Part shown: positions 15,706 through 25,300 of the stretch, piece by piece
How the letters are laid out: every line of letters starts with the position of its first letter
Numbering within the stretch: position 1 is the stretch's first letter
Source of the DNA: Chryseobacterium sp. ISL-6
GTDB taxonomy: Bacteria; Bacteroidota; Bacteroidia; Flavobacteriales; Weeksellaceae
Reading direction: 5' to 3'
DNA: 64,000 nt
NCBI RefSeq assembly: GCF_018613715.1
Contig: NZ_JAGGPT010000006.1
Location: 868,001 to 932,000 of the forward strand
Position numbers and translations under genes: made by a program
The notes under the pieces: generated by a model
What the model was told of the DNA's origin: nothing
The model's database searches: none
Seen by the model: the letters and a program-made list of their open reading frames with translations, nothing else

Positions 15706-17469
15706 ATGAGAAAAATTTATCCTTTATTTTTATTAATACTACTGATCTTATTTTCGTGTATAAGTGATTTTAACATGGAATCTGACATCACGCCAAATCC
15801 GCAGTCCAATTTTAATTTCGGAAATACTGCTCAGAGAAATTTTCAGGGATTAGTATTAAGTACGAACGGAAGTCCTATTTCCGGAGCAACAGTTAGTATT
15901 GGAACAAGTACAGTGCAGACAAATTCTAAAGGTCTTTTTATAATTAAAAATGCCGAGGTGAAAGAAAACTTTGCTTTTATCAAAGTAACTAAGGCGGGTT
16001 ATATCAATGCTTCACGTACTTTAGTTCCTACAAATGGAAACAGTAGGGTAAACATTATGATGATCCCTGCGATTACTACAACATCCATTACTTCTGGGGC
16101 TACAGCGACAGTTTCTCTTTCGAACGGAACAAAAGTGAAATTTGACGGAAGTTTTAATGATGCTTCCGGAAACGCCTATAGTGGAAATGTAGATGTTGCA
16201 TTATTCCACTTAAGTCCTTCCAATCAGTATCTGAACGAATTAATGCCTGGATCTTTTTTAGCAACAAATTTGAACGGAAATTCAAGAGTTATGGAAACCT
16301 ATGGAATGCTTCATGTACAGTTAACAGGAAGTTCTGGACAAAATCTACAGATTGCTACCGGTCATACAGCAGAAATTACTGTCCCACTAGATGCTGCTCA
16401 ATTAGCAACTTCACCGAATACAATCCCTTTGTGGTCATTTAGTGAAATTACAGGAATGTGGCAGGAAGAAGGTTCCGCAACTAAAGTTGGAAATACGTAT
16501 GTGGGAAATGTAAGTCACTTTTCCTGGTGGAACTGTGATGCACAATTTCCGCAAGCGGTATTAAAGGTTACAGTGAAAAATGCTGCTGGCCAACCATTGA
16601 GTAATGCAATGATAGGATTAAAAAGAAATTCACAGACTTATGAAAGTTATGGAATTACAGATGGGGATGGTATGGTTTCGGGAGTTGTTCCTGCTGGTGA
16701 GCCTCTTGAACTAAAAATTTATGACAATTGCAATACGGTAGTTTATAGCTCAACAGTAGGGCCATTTCCCGTAGGAGCTACTACTGTACTGCCCGATATT
16801 TCTTTAACAAGTTCAACCAATCAGTATACGATCAAAGGAACATTGAAAACCTGTTCTGGAGCTGATGTCACAGATGGTTTTGCTAGTCTTAGATTTGCCG
16901 GAGCAGTAAATTATTTTCAGACTATTGTGGTTCCAGTGACCAATGGAACTTTTTCAATCAATTCTCTCGGATGTTCAAGTAATCAACAGTTTGTATTGGA
17001 AGGTATTGATATTACTAATATTCAAACAAGTGGCGAGATTAACTTTACAGGAACTGCGCCTATTACAAATCTTGGAGATATTGTAGTCTGTAATACAGTT
17101 TCAGAGTTCATTAGTTATAAAGTAGATAATCAAGCTACCAGGCTTATATTAAGTAATATTAGTGTTTCACCTAACTTAATTAGTTCAGCGCAAAGCCCTG
17201 TTCCTGTAGGAACTTATTTTAGATATGAGGGTGCGGATTTACTTGCAGGCAGCGTTCTGGTAAATAATTACTATTTAACCGTTACAAATAATTCGAATGC
17301 ATACCAAAATATAACTGTTGATGGAACTACTAATCAGATCACATTTACAGTAACCAGCGCTGGAGCTGTAGGAACTTACACAGATTTTACATTTAATGGA
17401 ACGTACACGGATAGTGCAGGAGCGTCACACACCGTAAATGGAACGGGACATGTGAAAAGAGATTATTAA
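15706..17469 (+). CDS. Exported lipoprotein with carboxypeptidase-regulatory-like repeats
   Basis: A 587-residue lipoprotein (lipobox ILFSC). Residues about 45-115 form a carboxypeptidase-regulatory-like beta sandwich (GLVLSTNGSPISGATVSIG through VTKAGYINASRTLV), and a second is likely at about 285-350 (LKVTVKNAAGQPLSNAMIGLKR). The rest is Ser/Thr/Asn/Gly-rich beta-structure without catalytic motifs. It resembles Bacteroidota surface or periplasmic lipoproteins of unknown function. It stands alone: divergent from the receptor operon and closed by a terminator that also serves the convergent DUF3817 gene. Confidence 0.7.
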   Translation: MRKIYPLFLLILLILFSCISDFNMESDITPNPQSNFNFGNTAQRNFQGLVLSTNGSPISGATVSIGTSTVQTNSKGLFIIKNAEVKENFAFIKVTKAGYINASRTLVPTNGNSRVNIMMIPAITTTSITSGATATVSLSNGTKVKFDGSFNDASGNAYSGNVDVALFHLSPSNQYLNELMPGSFLATNLNGNSRVMETYGMLHVQLTGSSGQNLQIATGHTAEITVPLDAAQLATSPNTIPLWSFSEITGMWQEEGSATKVGNTYVGNVSHFSWWNCDAQFPQAVLKVTVKNAAGQPLSNAMIGLKRNSQTYESYGITDGDGMVSGVVPAGEPLELKIYDNCNTVVYSSTVGPFPVGATTVLPDISLTSSTNQYTIKGTLKTCSGADVTDGFASLRFAGAVNYFQTIVVPVTNGTFSINSLGCSSNQQFVLEGIDITNIQTSGEINFTGTAPITNLGDIVVCNTVSEFISYKVDNQATRLILSNISVSPNLISSAQSPVPVGTYFRYEGADLLAGSVLVNNYYLTVTNNSNAYQNITVDGTTNQITFTVTSAGAVGTYTDFTFNGTYTDSAGASHTVNGTGHVKRDY

Positions 17470-17475
17470 AAACAA

Positions 17476-17504
17476 AAAGGGGCTTATCTAAAGCCTCTTT
17501 TTTT
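17476..17504. terminator. Intrinsic terminator
   Basis: AAAGGGGCTT and AAGCCTCTTT pair with one G-T wobble around a 5-base loop, followed by TTTTTTT. It overlaps the stop of the convergent minus-strand gene. Confidence 0.8.
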
Positions 17505-17844
17505 ATTCTCTGTCGAAGCGGGCAAGTTTTTTATCTACCCATATCGTGGCAAAAGGAAAGAATGCTGAAAGTAGTGCAAATACGAAATCTTCATCATCCC
17601 ATTTGAAAATTTTTCTCACAGGTAAACAAAGCAAAAGATAAATGGTAAAGAAAAGACCATGGATATTCCCAACTACAATAATAAAAATTGTGGGAAGTAA
17701 TCCGTCGTCGTCATATCTTTTCCAGATCATGGCAACACCATAGAGCAGGAAACAAGAAATTGCCTCTGCAATACAGATTTGTTTAAACCATTTAATGATT
17801 TTTTCCTGAGAATATTTTGAGAAAAATTTTTCGATGAAGTTCAT
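17503..17844 (-). CDS. DUF3817 integral membrane protein
   Basis: A 113-residue protein with three hydrophobic segments: after WFKQICIAEAIS, at IFIIVVGNIHGLFFTIYLLL, and at FALLSAFFPFATIWV. The ending FFPFATIWVDKKLAR is characteristic of the DUF3817 family (YdzA-like small membrane proteins). The function is unknown. It lies downstream of nadD in the same direction, but a TAATTTTG box over the nadD stop suggests its own promoter. Confidence 0.8.
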   Translation of the reverse strand: MNFIEKFFSKYSQEKIIKWFKQICIAEAISCFLLYGVAMIWKRYDDDGLLPTIFIIVVGNIHGLFFTIYLLLCLPVRKIFKWDDEDFVFALLSAFFPFATIWVDKKLARFDRE

Positions 17845-17903
17845 TTCTTAAATTATAAATTATAAGTCTAAGCCATAAATCCTCAAACCCATTTCCTGAA
17901 TTG

Positions 17904-17911
17904 CAAAATTA
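17904..17911 (-). promoter_or_regulatory. Internal promoter -7 box for DUF3817 gene
   Basis: The complement of 17904-17911 reads TAATTTTG, with TTG (complement of 17933-17935) 21 bases upstream inside nadD. The box overlaps the nadD stop codon and would give a leader of about 55 bases. Confidence 0.5.
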
Positions 17912-18493
17912 CTTATAAAAACTGCTACCATCCAAATATTCAAAAACTTCTGGCGGAAGCATAGGTCTGACATTTTTACCTTGCTTGACCATATTGCGAA
18001 TTTCGGTGGCTGAGATCTCAATAACAGGAGCCTTGATCAATGAAATATTTTCATGCTGTAAATATTCTGAATCTTTTTTCTCACCTTCAAAAACTCTTGG
18101 ATAAACAATGATATGATGATTCTTGATCAGCAGGTCATAATTCTTCCATTTATGAAGATTATCCAGATTATCTTCACCCATAATTAAACTAAAAGAATAG
18201 TCCGGGTGCTTTTCTGTAAGATAGGTAAGGGTGTCGATAGTATAGCTTGGCCTCGGTAGAGAAAACTCTACATTTGAAGCCCTCATGTTGGGATAATTTT
18301 TTATGGCAGCCTGAACCATGTCTAACCTGTTATGATCTTTTAATAATGATTTTTTATCTTTAAATGGATTTTGTGGACTTACAACAAACCACAATTCATC
18401 CATATCCGAATTTTCTAAAATATAATTGGCTAAAATAAGATGTCCAATATGAATTGGATTAAACGAACCGAAAAAGAGGCCTATTTTTTTCAT
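17909..18493 (-). CDS. nadD: Nicotinate-nucleotide adenylyltransferase
   Basis: A 194-residue nucleotidyltransferase that transfers AMP from ATP to nicotinate mononucleotide in NAD synthesis. The N-terminal GSFNPIHIGH (9-18) carries the HxGH-type ATP-binding signature, and the C-terminal ISATEIRN is the second nucleotide-binding motif (ISSTxIR type). The length is typical for bacterial NadD. It starts 14 bp after recJ ends and is probably translated from the recJ transcript. Confidence 0.93.
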   Translation of the reverse strand: MKKIGLFFGSFNPIHIGHLILANYILENSDMDELWFVVSPQNPFKDKKSLLKDHNRLDMVQAAIKNYPNMRASNVEFSLPRPSYTIDTLTYLTEKHPDYSFSLIMGEDNLDNLHKWKNYDLLIKNHHIIVYPRVFEGEKKDSEYLQHENISLIKAPVIEISATEIRNMVKQGKNVRPMLPPEVFEYLDGSSFYK

Positions 18494-18507
18494 TATTAAA
18501 TTAAAGA

Positions 18508-20220
18508 CTAATCTCTAAATTTTACATCCTTTATATTGAGGTAATGCGTTACATTGCCTTTCCAGTGATTTTCTTCTAAAGTAAATGCTAAATCAAAATA
18601 TTTGTTTCTGAAATCTTCTGAGAACTGCCCTAACTTGAAACCAACACATTCAATATTCCTGCCGGTAGATTCTTGTTTTATATAAAACTTAACATGGTTG
18701 TTATCTTTCCCCATTGTTTTTATATATCCTGAAAGCTTCTGATTTTTTAAAGCCAGATTGGGTTTCATATTATGTGGACCAAAAGGAGCTAATTTTCTAT
18801 GAAAATTAATAAACTCTCTATTAATATCATCGATTTCAATTTCAGAATCTATTATAATAGAAGACTCTTTCTGATGTTCCTGTATTTTCTCAGCGACTAC
18901 TTTTTCAAACTTTTCTTTGAAAGCTTCAAATTTGGATTTCTCCATTGAAAGTCCCGCCGCAGCATGGTGTCCGCCAAACTTCAGAAAATATTCTGAACAA
19001 AGGTCTAATGCTTCATGTACGTCGAAATCCGATACAGATCTTGCTGAAGCTACCATCTCCCCATTATTACCATCTGTAAAAACAAGTGTTGGTTTATAGT
19101 AAGTTTCAATAAGTCTGGAAGCTACAATACCAATGACGCCCTTGTTCCACTCCGGGTGGTAAACGATCGTGGTAAGTTTCGTCTCCTGTTGTGATTCAAT
19201 AATTTGATTCAGTGCAGAAAGCGTAGAGTTCATATCCAGCTCACGCCTTTCATCGTTAAGTCCCATAATATCACTTACGATCTGATGAGCATGTTTCAGA
19301 TTATCCGAAACCATCAGCTCTACAGCAGCTTTACCATGTGAAATTCTTCCTGCAGCATTAATTTTAGGAGCGATCTCAAAAACAATGTTTGAGATTTCAA
19401 AATGGGAAAGTTTATCTTCAGGAATTAAAAGTCTTAATCCTAGATTTCTTGTTTTTCTAAGGGTTTTTAATCCCATTTTAGCTAAAACTCTATTTTCTCC
19501 TGTCATTGAAACAATATCAGCAGCAATAGAAATAGCTAAAAGATCCGTTAGTTCAAATAATTCTGCATCCGGAATTTTATAAATTGTATTTAATCCCTGA
19601 CATAATTTGAAACCCACACCACATCCTGAAAGTTCCTTAAAAGGATACCTGCAGTCATTTCTCTTGGGATCCAAAACAGCAACGGCATTGGGGATTTCAT
19701 CACCAGGTAAATGGTGATCACAGATAATAAAATCCACACCCAGATTCTGAGCGTAGCTGATCATATCAATCGCTTTTATACCACAGTCCAAAGCAATGAT
19801 TAATGAAAATCCATTTTCTTTTGCAAAATCGATTCCCTCTGTTGAGATTCCATACCCTTCTGAATTTCTATCCGGAATATAATAATCAAGGTATTTTTTT
19901 TGAACTATTTTGCTGAGGTATAAATACATCAAAGCAACGGCTGTAGTTCCATCTACATCATAATCGCCGTAAACTAATATTTTTTCGCCATTTTCAATTG
20001 CGGTTGCAATCCGCTCCACGGCTTTTTGCATGTCAGCCATTAAAAACGGACTGTGTATATCGGTAAGATTTGGTTTAAAGAATTCTCTGGCCTTTTGATA
20101 ATTGTCAATTCCTCTGAGAACGAGAAGCTTAGATTCAAAAGTTCCAAAACCAAGTGACGAACTTAATCTGTCCACAACTTCTTCATCGGGTTCAGGTCTG
20201 AAAATCCATTTTTGACTCAT
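18508..20220 (-). CDS. recJ: Single-stranded-DNA-specific 5'-3' exonuclease RecJ
   Basis: A 570-residue DHH-family nuclease that degrades single-stranded DNA from the 5' end in recombination and mismatch repair. Metal-binding DHH-type motifs are visible: VYGDYDVDGTTA, ALDCGIKA, ICDHHLPG and, in the DHHA1 domain, FGGHHAAAGLS. The length matches the RecJ core family. A TATTTTTG box ends 4 bases before the ATG, so the message may start at or next to the start codon. recJ leads a recJ-nadD unit, with DUF3817 partly independent. Confidence 0.93.
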   Translation of the reverse strand: MSQKWIFRPEPDEEVVDRLSSSLGFGTFESKLLVLRGIDNYQKAREFFKPNLTDIHSPFLMADMQKAVERIATAIENGEKILVYGDYDVDGTTAVALMYLYLSKIVQKKYLDYYIPDRNSEGYGISTEGIDFAKENGFSLIIALDCGIKAIDMISYAQNLGVDFIICDHHLPGDEIPNAVAVLDPKRNDCRYPFKELSGCGVGFKLCQGLNTIYKIPDAELFELTDLLAISIAADIVSMTGENRVLAKMGLKTLRKTRNLGLRLLIPEDKLSHFEISNIVFEIAPKINAAGRISHGKAAVELMVSDNLKHAHQIVSDIMGLNDERRELDMNSTLSALNQIIESQQETKLTTIVYHPEWNKGVIGIVASRLIETYYKPTLVFTDGNNGEMVASARSVSDFDVHEALDLCSEYFLKFGGHHAAAGLSMEKSKFEAFKEKFEKVVAEKIQEHQKESSIIIDSEIEIDDINREFINFHRKLAPFGPHNMKPNLALKNQKLSGYIKTMGKDNNHVKFYIKQESTGRNIECVGFKLGQFSEDFRNKYFDLAFTLEENHWKGNVTHYLNIKDVKFRD

Positions 20221-20480
20221 TTCACAAAAATAGGGAAAATATATTTTAAAAAGTAATGATAAACTGTTAATATGAGAATATAAAATAAAGAATTTATAAC
20301 ACGAAAATTTGATTTTAGTTTCAATTTATTTTAAATATTCGGACTCATGATTTTTATGTATTTAATAAGTGAAATAAGAAAACTTTAATAAAAATTAATA
20401 AAATTTTAGATTTAGTAAATCCAAACTTAATTAATTGTCGTAAATGATATTAAATAACTAAACACTTTAAAATTAATATT
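20221..20480. promoter_or_regulatory. Divergent promoter region recJ / ferritin-like genes
   Basis: The complement of 20225-20232 reads TATTTTTG, a full -7 box for recJ directly at its start codon. The remaining 240 bases towards the ferritin-like gene are very AT-rich. I see no consensus -7 box for that gene and no ORF, which may mean a long leader or a non-housekeeping promoter. Confidence 0.5.
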
Positions 20481-21188
20481 ATGAAAAAGACAATTAATAT
20501 TTCTAACCAGGGAACCACCCTGGATACAGGCAGAAGAAACTTCCTGAAACTAGGTGGCATTGGTCTGGCTATGGCAGGCCTTGCATTAGTGGGGTGTGAT
20601 GATGATGATTTCCAGATGGTGGATAACCAGGTATTCGATCTTGGAAAAGGAGATGTAGGTGTATTAAATTATGCTTATGCCCTTGAACAGTTGGAAGCAG
20701 ATTTTTATACGAAAGTGGTCAATAATTTTTACTCAGGAATTTCAACCGCTGAAAAAGAATTGTTTACAGATCTGTACCATCATGAAGTGATACACCGTGA
20801 TTTCTTTAAAGCGGCAATAAGTGGAGTAACAGCTAATGTACTGCCAACACTTGAATTTCAATATCCAAGTGTGAATTTTAATAATAGAAGTTCTGTACTG
20901 GCTACAGCAAAAGCTCTTGAAGACACGGGTGTTGCGGCCTATAATGCAGCAGGAAAATATATTACAAATCCAGAATATTTAGTGATTGCAGGGAAAATTG
21001 TTTCAGTAGAAGCAAGACATGCATCGGCAATAAGAAATCTTATTAATCCTGGATCAGCAGATTTTTCCGGAGATGATGTGATTGATGCCAACGGATTAGA
21101 TGTAGCTAAAGAACCAAAAGATGTGGTAATGGCAGCTGGAGGATTTATAAAAACTCCATTTACATGGAAGGAAAGAGGCATTAACTAA
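20481..21188 (+). CDS. Exported ferritin-like domain protein with Tat-type lipoprotein signal
   Basis: A 235-residue protein. The N-terminus combines a twin-arginine motif (GRRNFLKLGG, from about residue 17) with a lipobox (LALVGC), indicating Tat export and membrane anchoring. The rest is a four-helix ferritin-like domain (Ferritin_2 type): LNYAYALEQLEADFYTKV, HHEVIHRDFF and VSVEARHASAIR carry the Glu/His positions of a di-iron site. The domain is found in exported bacterial and plant desiccation-related proteins whose function is poorly known. A second ferritin-like gene follows 26 bp later in the same operon. Confidence 0.82.
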   Translation: MKKTINISNQGTTLDTGRRNFLKLGGIGLAMAGLALVGCDDDDFQMVDNQVFDLGKGDVGVLNYAYALEQLEADFYTKVVNNFYSGISTAEKELFTDLYHHEVIHRDFFKAAISGVTANVLPTLEFQYPSVNFNNRSSVLATAKALEDTGVAAYNAAGKYITNPEYLVIAGKIVSVEARHASAIRNLINPGSADFSGDDVIDANGLDVAKEPKDVVMAAGGFIKTPFTWKERGIN

Positions 21189-21214
21189 ATTATTCACTTT
21201 TAAAACGTACTATT

Positions 21215-22030
21215 ATGAACATTCTAAAATTACTAGATAAATTTTCTGATGATAAATTTTTTACAACAGAAGCTTCAAGATTAGAAACACTTACCAATAT
21301 TTCATCATTTGGTAAAAAAGCAGCTATTGCATCAGTCCCTTTAGGATTAGGACTTGCTATGTCGACTCCTGCAAAAGCTGAAACTCAAAATGTAACGGTT
21401 CCTGGAAGTTTTTTAAAAAGTGCTTTAACGGAAGCATTACAATTAGCTTTGACCTTAGAGTATTTGGAAAACGAATATTATGCGATCGGACTGTCTACTG
21501 CAAGTTTGATTCCTAATGCTGACCGTACAGTTTTTATGCAGATCTCTAAGCATGAGTCTGCGCATGTAGGTTTCTTGAAAAGTACTCTTACCTCTTTAGG
21601 CGTAACACCTGGAGCAAAGCCTAATTTTGATTTTACGGCTGGAGGTAATTTCTCTCCATTTACAGATTACAATCAATTTCTTGTCCTGGCACAAGCTTTT
21701 GAGGATACAGGAGTAAGAGCATACAAAGGACAGGCTGGAAATGTAATGTCGAATAAAGTGGTCTTACAGGCTGCTCTACAAATTCATTCCGTAGAAGCAA
21801 GGCATGCTTCGCAAGTGAGAAGAATGAGAGCTAATAAAGGTTGGATAGAATTAGCAAATGGTGGAAATATGCCTTCCGCTACTAACGCTGTTTACGCAGG
21901 TGAAGATAACACAAACCAAGGTGGATATAATACCGCGACTGCATTTGGAGCCGCAGCAGGATCTGCCGCTTATGACGAAGTTTTGAGTGGCAGTGATGCA
22001 ACATCAATTGCATCATTATTTATTGTGTAA
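21215..22030 (+). CDS. Exported ferritin-like domain protein (second of pair)
   Basis: A 271-residue homologue of the previous gene's domain: ALQLALTLEYLENEYYAIGL, ISKHESAHVGFLKSTL, LAQAFEDTGVRAYKG and IHSVEARHASQVRRMR hold the conserved Glu and His residues of a ferritin-like four-helix bundle. The N-terminus is unusual: about 30 polar residues, then FGKKAAIASVPLGLGLAMSTPAKA, which resembles a Tat signal with KK instead of RR and an AxA cleavage site. Both members of the pair are thus predicted outside the cytoplasm. The unit ends in a strong terminator. The role (metal, oxidative or desiccation stress) is an inference. Confidence 0.8.
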   Translation: MNILKLLDKFSDDKFFTTEASRLETLTNISSFGKKAAIASVPLGLGLAMSTPAKAETQNVTVPGSFLKSALTEALQLALTLEYLENEYYAIGLSTASLIPNADRTVFMQISKHESAHVGFLKSTLTSLGVTPGAKPNFDFTAGGNFSPFTDYNQFLVLAQAFEDTGVRAYKGQAGNVMSNKVVLQAALQIHSVEARHASQVRRMRANKGWIELANGGNMPSATNAVYAGEDNTNQGGYNTATAFGAAAGSAAYDEVLSGSDATSIASLFIV

Positions 22031-22056
22031 AGTGGTTTCTTAATATTAGGTGTAAG

Positions 22057-22091
22057 TCCTTTTCTGGAATTTTTCGGAAAAGGATTTTTTT
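22057..22091 (+). terminator. Intrinsic terminator
   Basis: TCCTTTTC (22057-22064) pairs with GAAAAGGA (22077-22084), followed by seven Ts. It ends the ferritin-like operon. Confidence 0.85.
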
Positions 22092-22105
22092 CGTTAAAAA
22101 AATGA

Positions 22106-22113
22106 TATATTCG
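22106..22113 (+). promoter_or_regulatory. Probable -7 box of M48 peptidase gene
   Basis: TATATTCG differs from TAnnTTTG at one base and lies 26 bases before the ATG. Confidence 0.35.
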
Positions 22114-22139
22114 CTGCCTAAACCAAAATTTAATTAAAT

Positions 22140-22952
22140 ATGAAAAAAATTATTCTATGTGTATGCTTAATTGGAGCAGTACATACATTTCAAGGGCAAA
22201 AGATTAGCCTAGGAAAAATTACAGATGTAGCTACTAAAGGAGCAAAAGCATTAACATTTACGAACGAAGATGCTGTGAAATTATCTAAAGAATCAGTTGA
22301 TTGGATGGATAAGAACAATGCTGTAGCAGGAGCGAAAGATCCATATACAGTTAGGCTGAACAAGCTTTTTGGTAAACATAAATCACAGGACGGACTTAAT
22401 CTTAATTACAAAGTATATAAAGTAACAGATATAAACGCTTTTGCCTGTGCAGATGGAAGTGTAAGAGTGTTCTCATCTCTGATGGATGTTATGACGGATG
22501 ACGAATTACTAGCTGTAATAGGTCACGAAATTGGTCACGTAAAGAATCAAGACACAAAAGACGCTATTAAATCTGCTTATTTAAAAGCAGCAGCATTAGA
22601 TGCTGCATCTTCAGCTTCATCTACTGTCGCTACTCTTAATGACAGTCAGGTAGGTAAGATGGCAAATGCATTCTTAGATGCTTCCCATAGTAAAAAACAG
22701 GAATCAGAAGCGGATGCTTACTCTTATGATTTTATGAAAGCGAATAAATACAATGTAGTAGCAGAATATACAGCATTTAAAAAATTAGCGTTACTTTCTT
22801 CAGGAAGTACTCAGTCTGGTTTTCAAAAGATGTTCAACTCTCACCCGGATAGTGAAAAAAGAGCTCAGAATATTAAGAAAAGAGCGGAAAAAGATGGTTT
22901 ATGGAAAGATCCCGGAACCGTTACTTTGCCAACGACAAAACTTACAAAATAG
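22140..22952 (+). CDS. M48-family zinc metallopeptidase (exported)
   Basis: A 270-residue protein with an N-terminal signal sequence (hydrophobic to about residue 20). The zinc site is H129-E-I-G-H133 with the third ligand in ESEAD (188-192), the standard M48 (Ste24/HtpX/LoiP/BepA-like) layout. It lacks the multiple membrane spans of HtpX and looks like the small periplasmic members involved in envelope-protein quality control. The gene is single, with a perfect palindromic terminator shared with the convergent ABC-F gene. Confidence 0.88.
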   Translation: MKKIILCVCLIGAVHTFQGQKISLGKITDVATKGAKALTFTNEDAVKLSKESVDWMDKNNAVAGAKDPYTVRLNKLFGKHKSQDGLNLNYKVYKVTDINAFACADGSVRVFSSLMDVMTDDELLAVIGHEIGHVKNQDTKDAIKSAYLKAAALDAASSASSTVATLNDSQVGKMANAFLDASHSKKQESEADAYSYDFMKANKYNVVAEYTAFKKLALLSSGSTQSGFQKMFNSHPDSEKRAQNIKKRAEKDGLWKDPGTVTLPTTKLTK

Positions 22953-22968
22953 AATTTGTACCAAACAA

Positions 22969-22998
22969 AAAAATCCTCAAATTAATTTGAGGATTTTT
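22969..22998. terminator. Bidirectional palindromic terminator
   Basis: An almost fully palindromic hairpin with arms AATCCTCAAAT and ATTTGAGGATT, flanked by A-run and T-run. It serves the M48 gene on the plus strand and the ABC-F gene on the minus strand. Confidence 0.9.
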
Positions 22999-23023
22999 TT
23001 GTTTTTTTATGTTGTCTTATTAT

Positions 23024-24718
<1,695 letters not shown>

Positions 24719-24730
24719 TTAAATGAAAGG

Positions 24731-24738
24731 TATTTTTG
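24731..24738 (+). promoter_or_regulatory. -7 box of smpB
   Basis: TATTTTTG is an exact TAnnTTTG match, 26 bases before the ATG at 24765. Confidence 0.55.
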
Positions 24739-24764
24739 TATATTTCAAATGAAATTTTAATCTA

Positions 24765-25223
24765 ATGAAGATCGAAAAAACAGTCAACATATTAAATAGA
24801 AGAGCGCGTTTCGAATATGAAATCATGGAAGAAACTGAAGCAGGAATGGTTTTAACAGGGACAGAAATAAAATCTTTACGCTCTTCCAAAGCATCTATTA
24901 CAGAATCGTTCTGTCAGTTTATTGATGGGGAATTATACATCATTAATATGATGATCGATGAGTACAAATTAGGAACTTTTTACAATCATAAGACAAAAAG
25001 GGAACGGAAATTGCTCTTGCACAAAAAAGAATTACAAAAATTCGAGAAAAAGTTAAAAGATGCAGGGAACACTATTATACCTCTAAAGTTATATATTAAT
25101 GATAGTGGAAAAGCAAAGGTGTTAATAGCCTTGGCAAGAGGGAAAAAGCTTTTTGATAAAAGGGAAGCGATAAAAGATAGAGAAAATAAACGAACCCTGG
25201 ATAGAATATTAAAGAAAAGTTAA
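24765..25223 (+). CDS. smpB: SsrA-binding protein SmpB
   Basis: A 152-residue protein that binds tmRNA and delivers it to stalled ribosomes for trans-translation. Hallmarks are NRRARFEYEI near the N-terminus, the GTEIKSLR and ASITESFC segments of the OB fold, and a basic C-terminal tail (KKLFDKREAIKDRENKRTLDRILKKS) that enters the ribosomal decoding site. Length and architecture are typical. No tmRNA gene is visible nearby. Confidence 0.95.
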   Translation: MKIEKTVNILNRRARFEYEIMEETEAGMVLTGTEIKSLRSSKASITESFCQFIDGELYIINMMIDEYKLGTFYNHKTKRERKLLLHKKELQKFEKKLKDAGNTIIPLKLYINDSGKAKVLIALARGKKLFDKREAIKDRENKRTLDRILKKS

Positions 25224-25300
25224 AAATCATTCAAAAAACTTTGTATATAAAGAAAAATTATATTTATTTTGCAATATCAATTATTTAATCATTTAATTCT

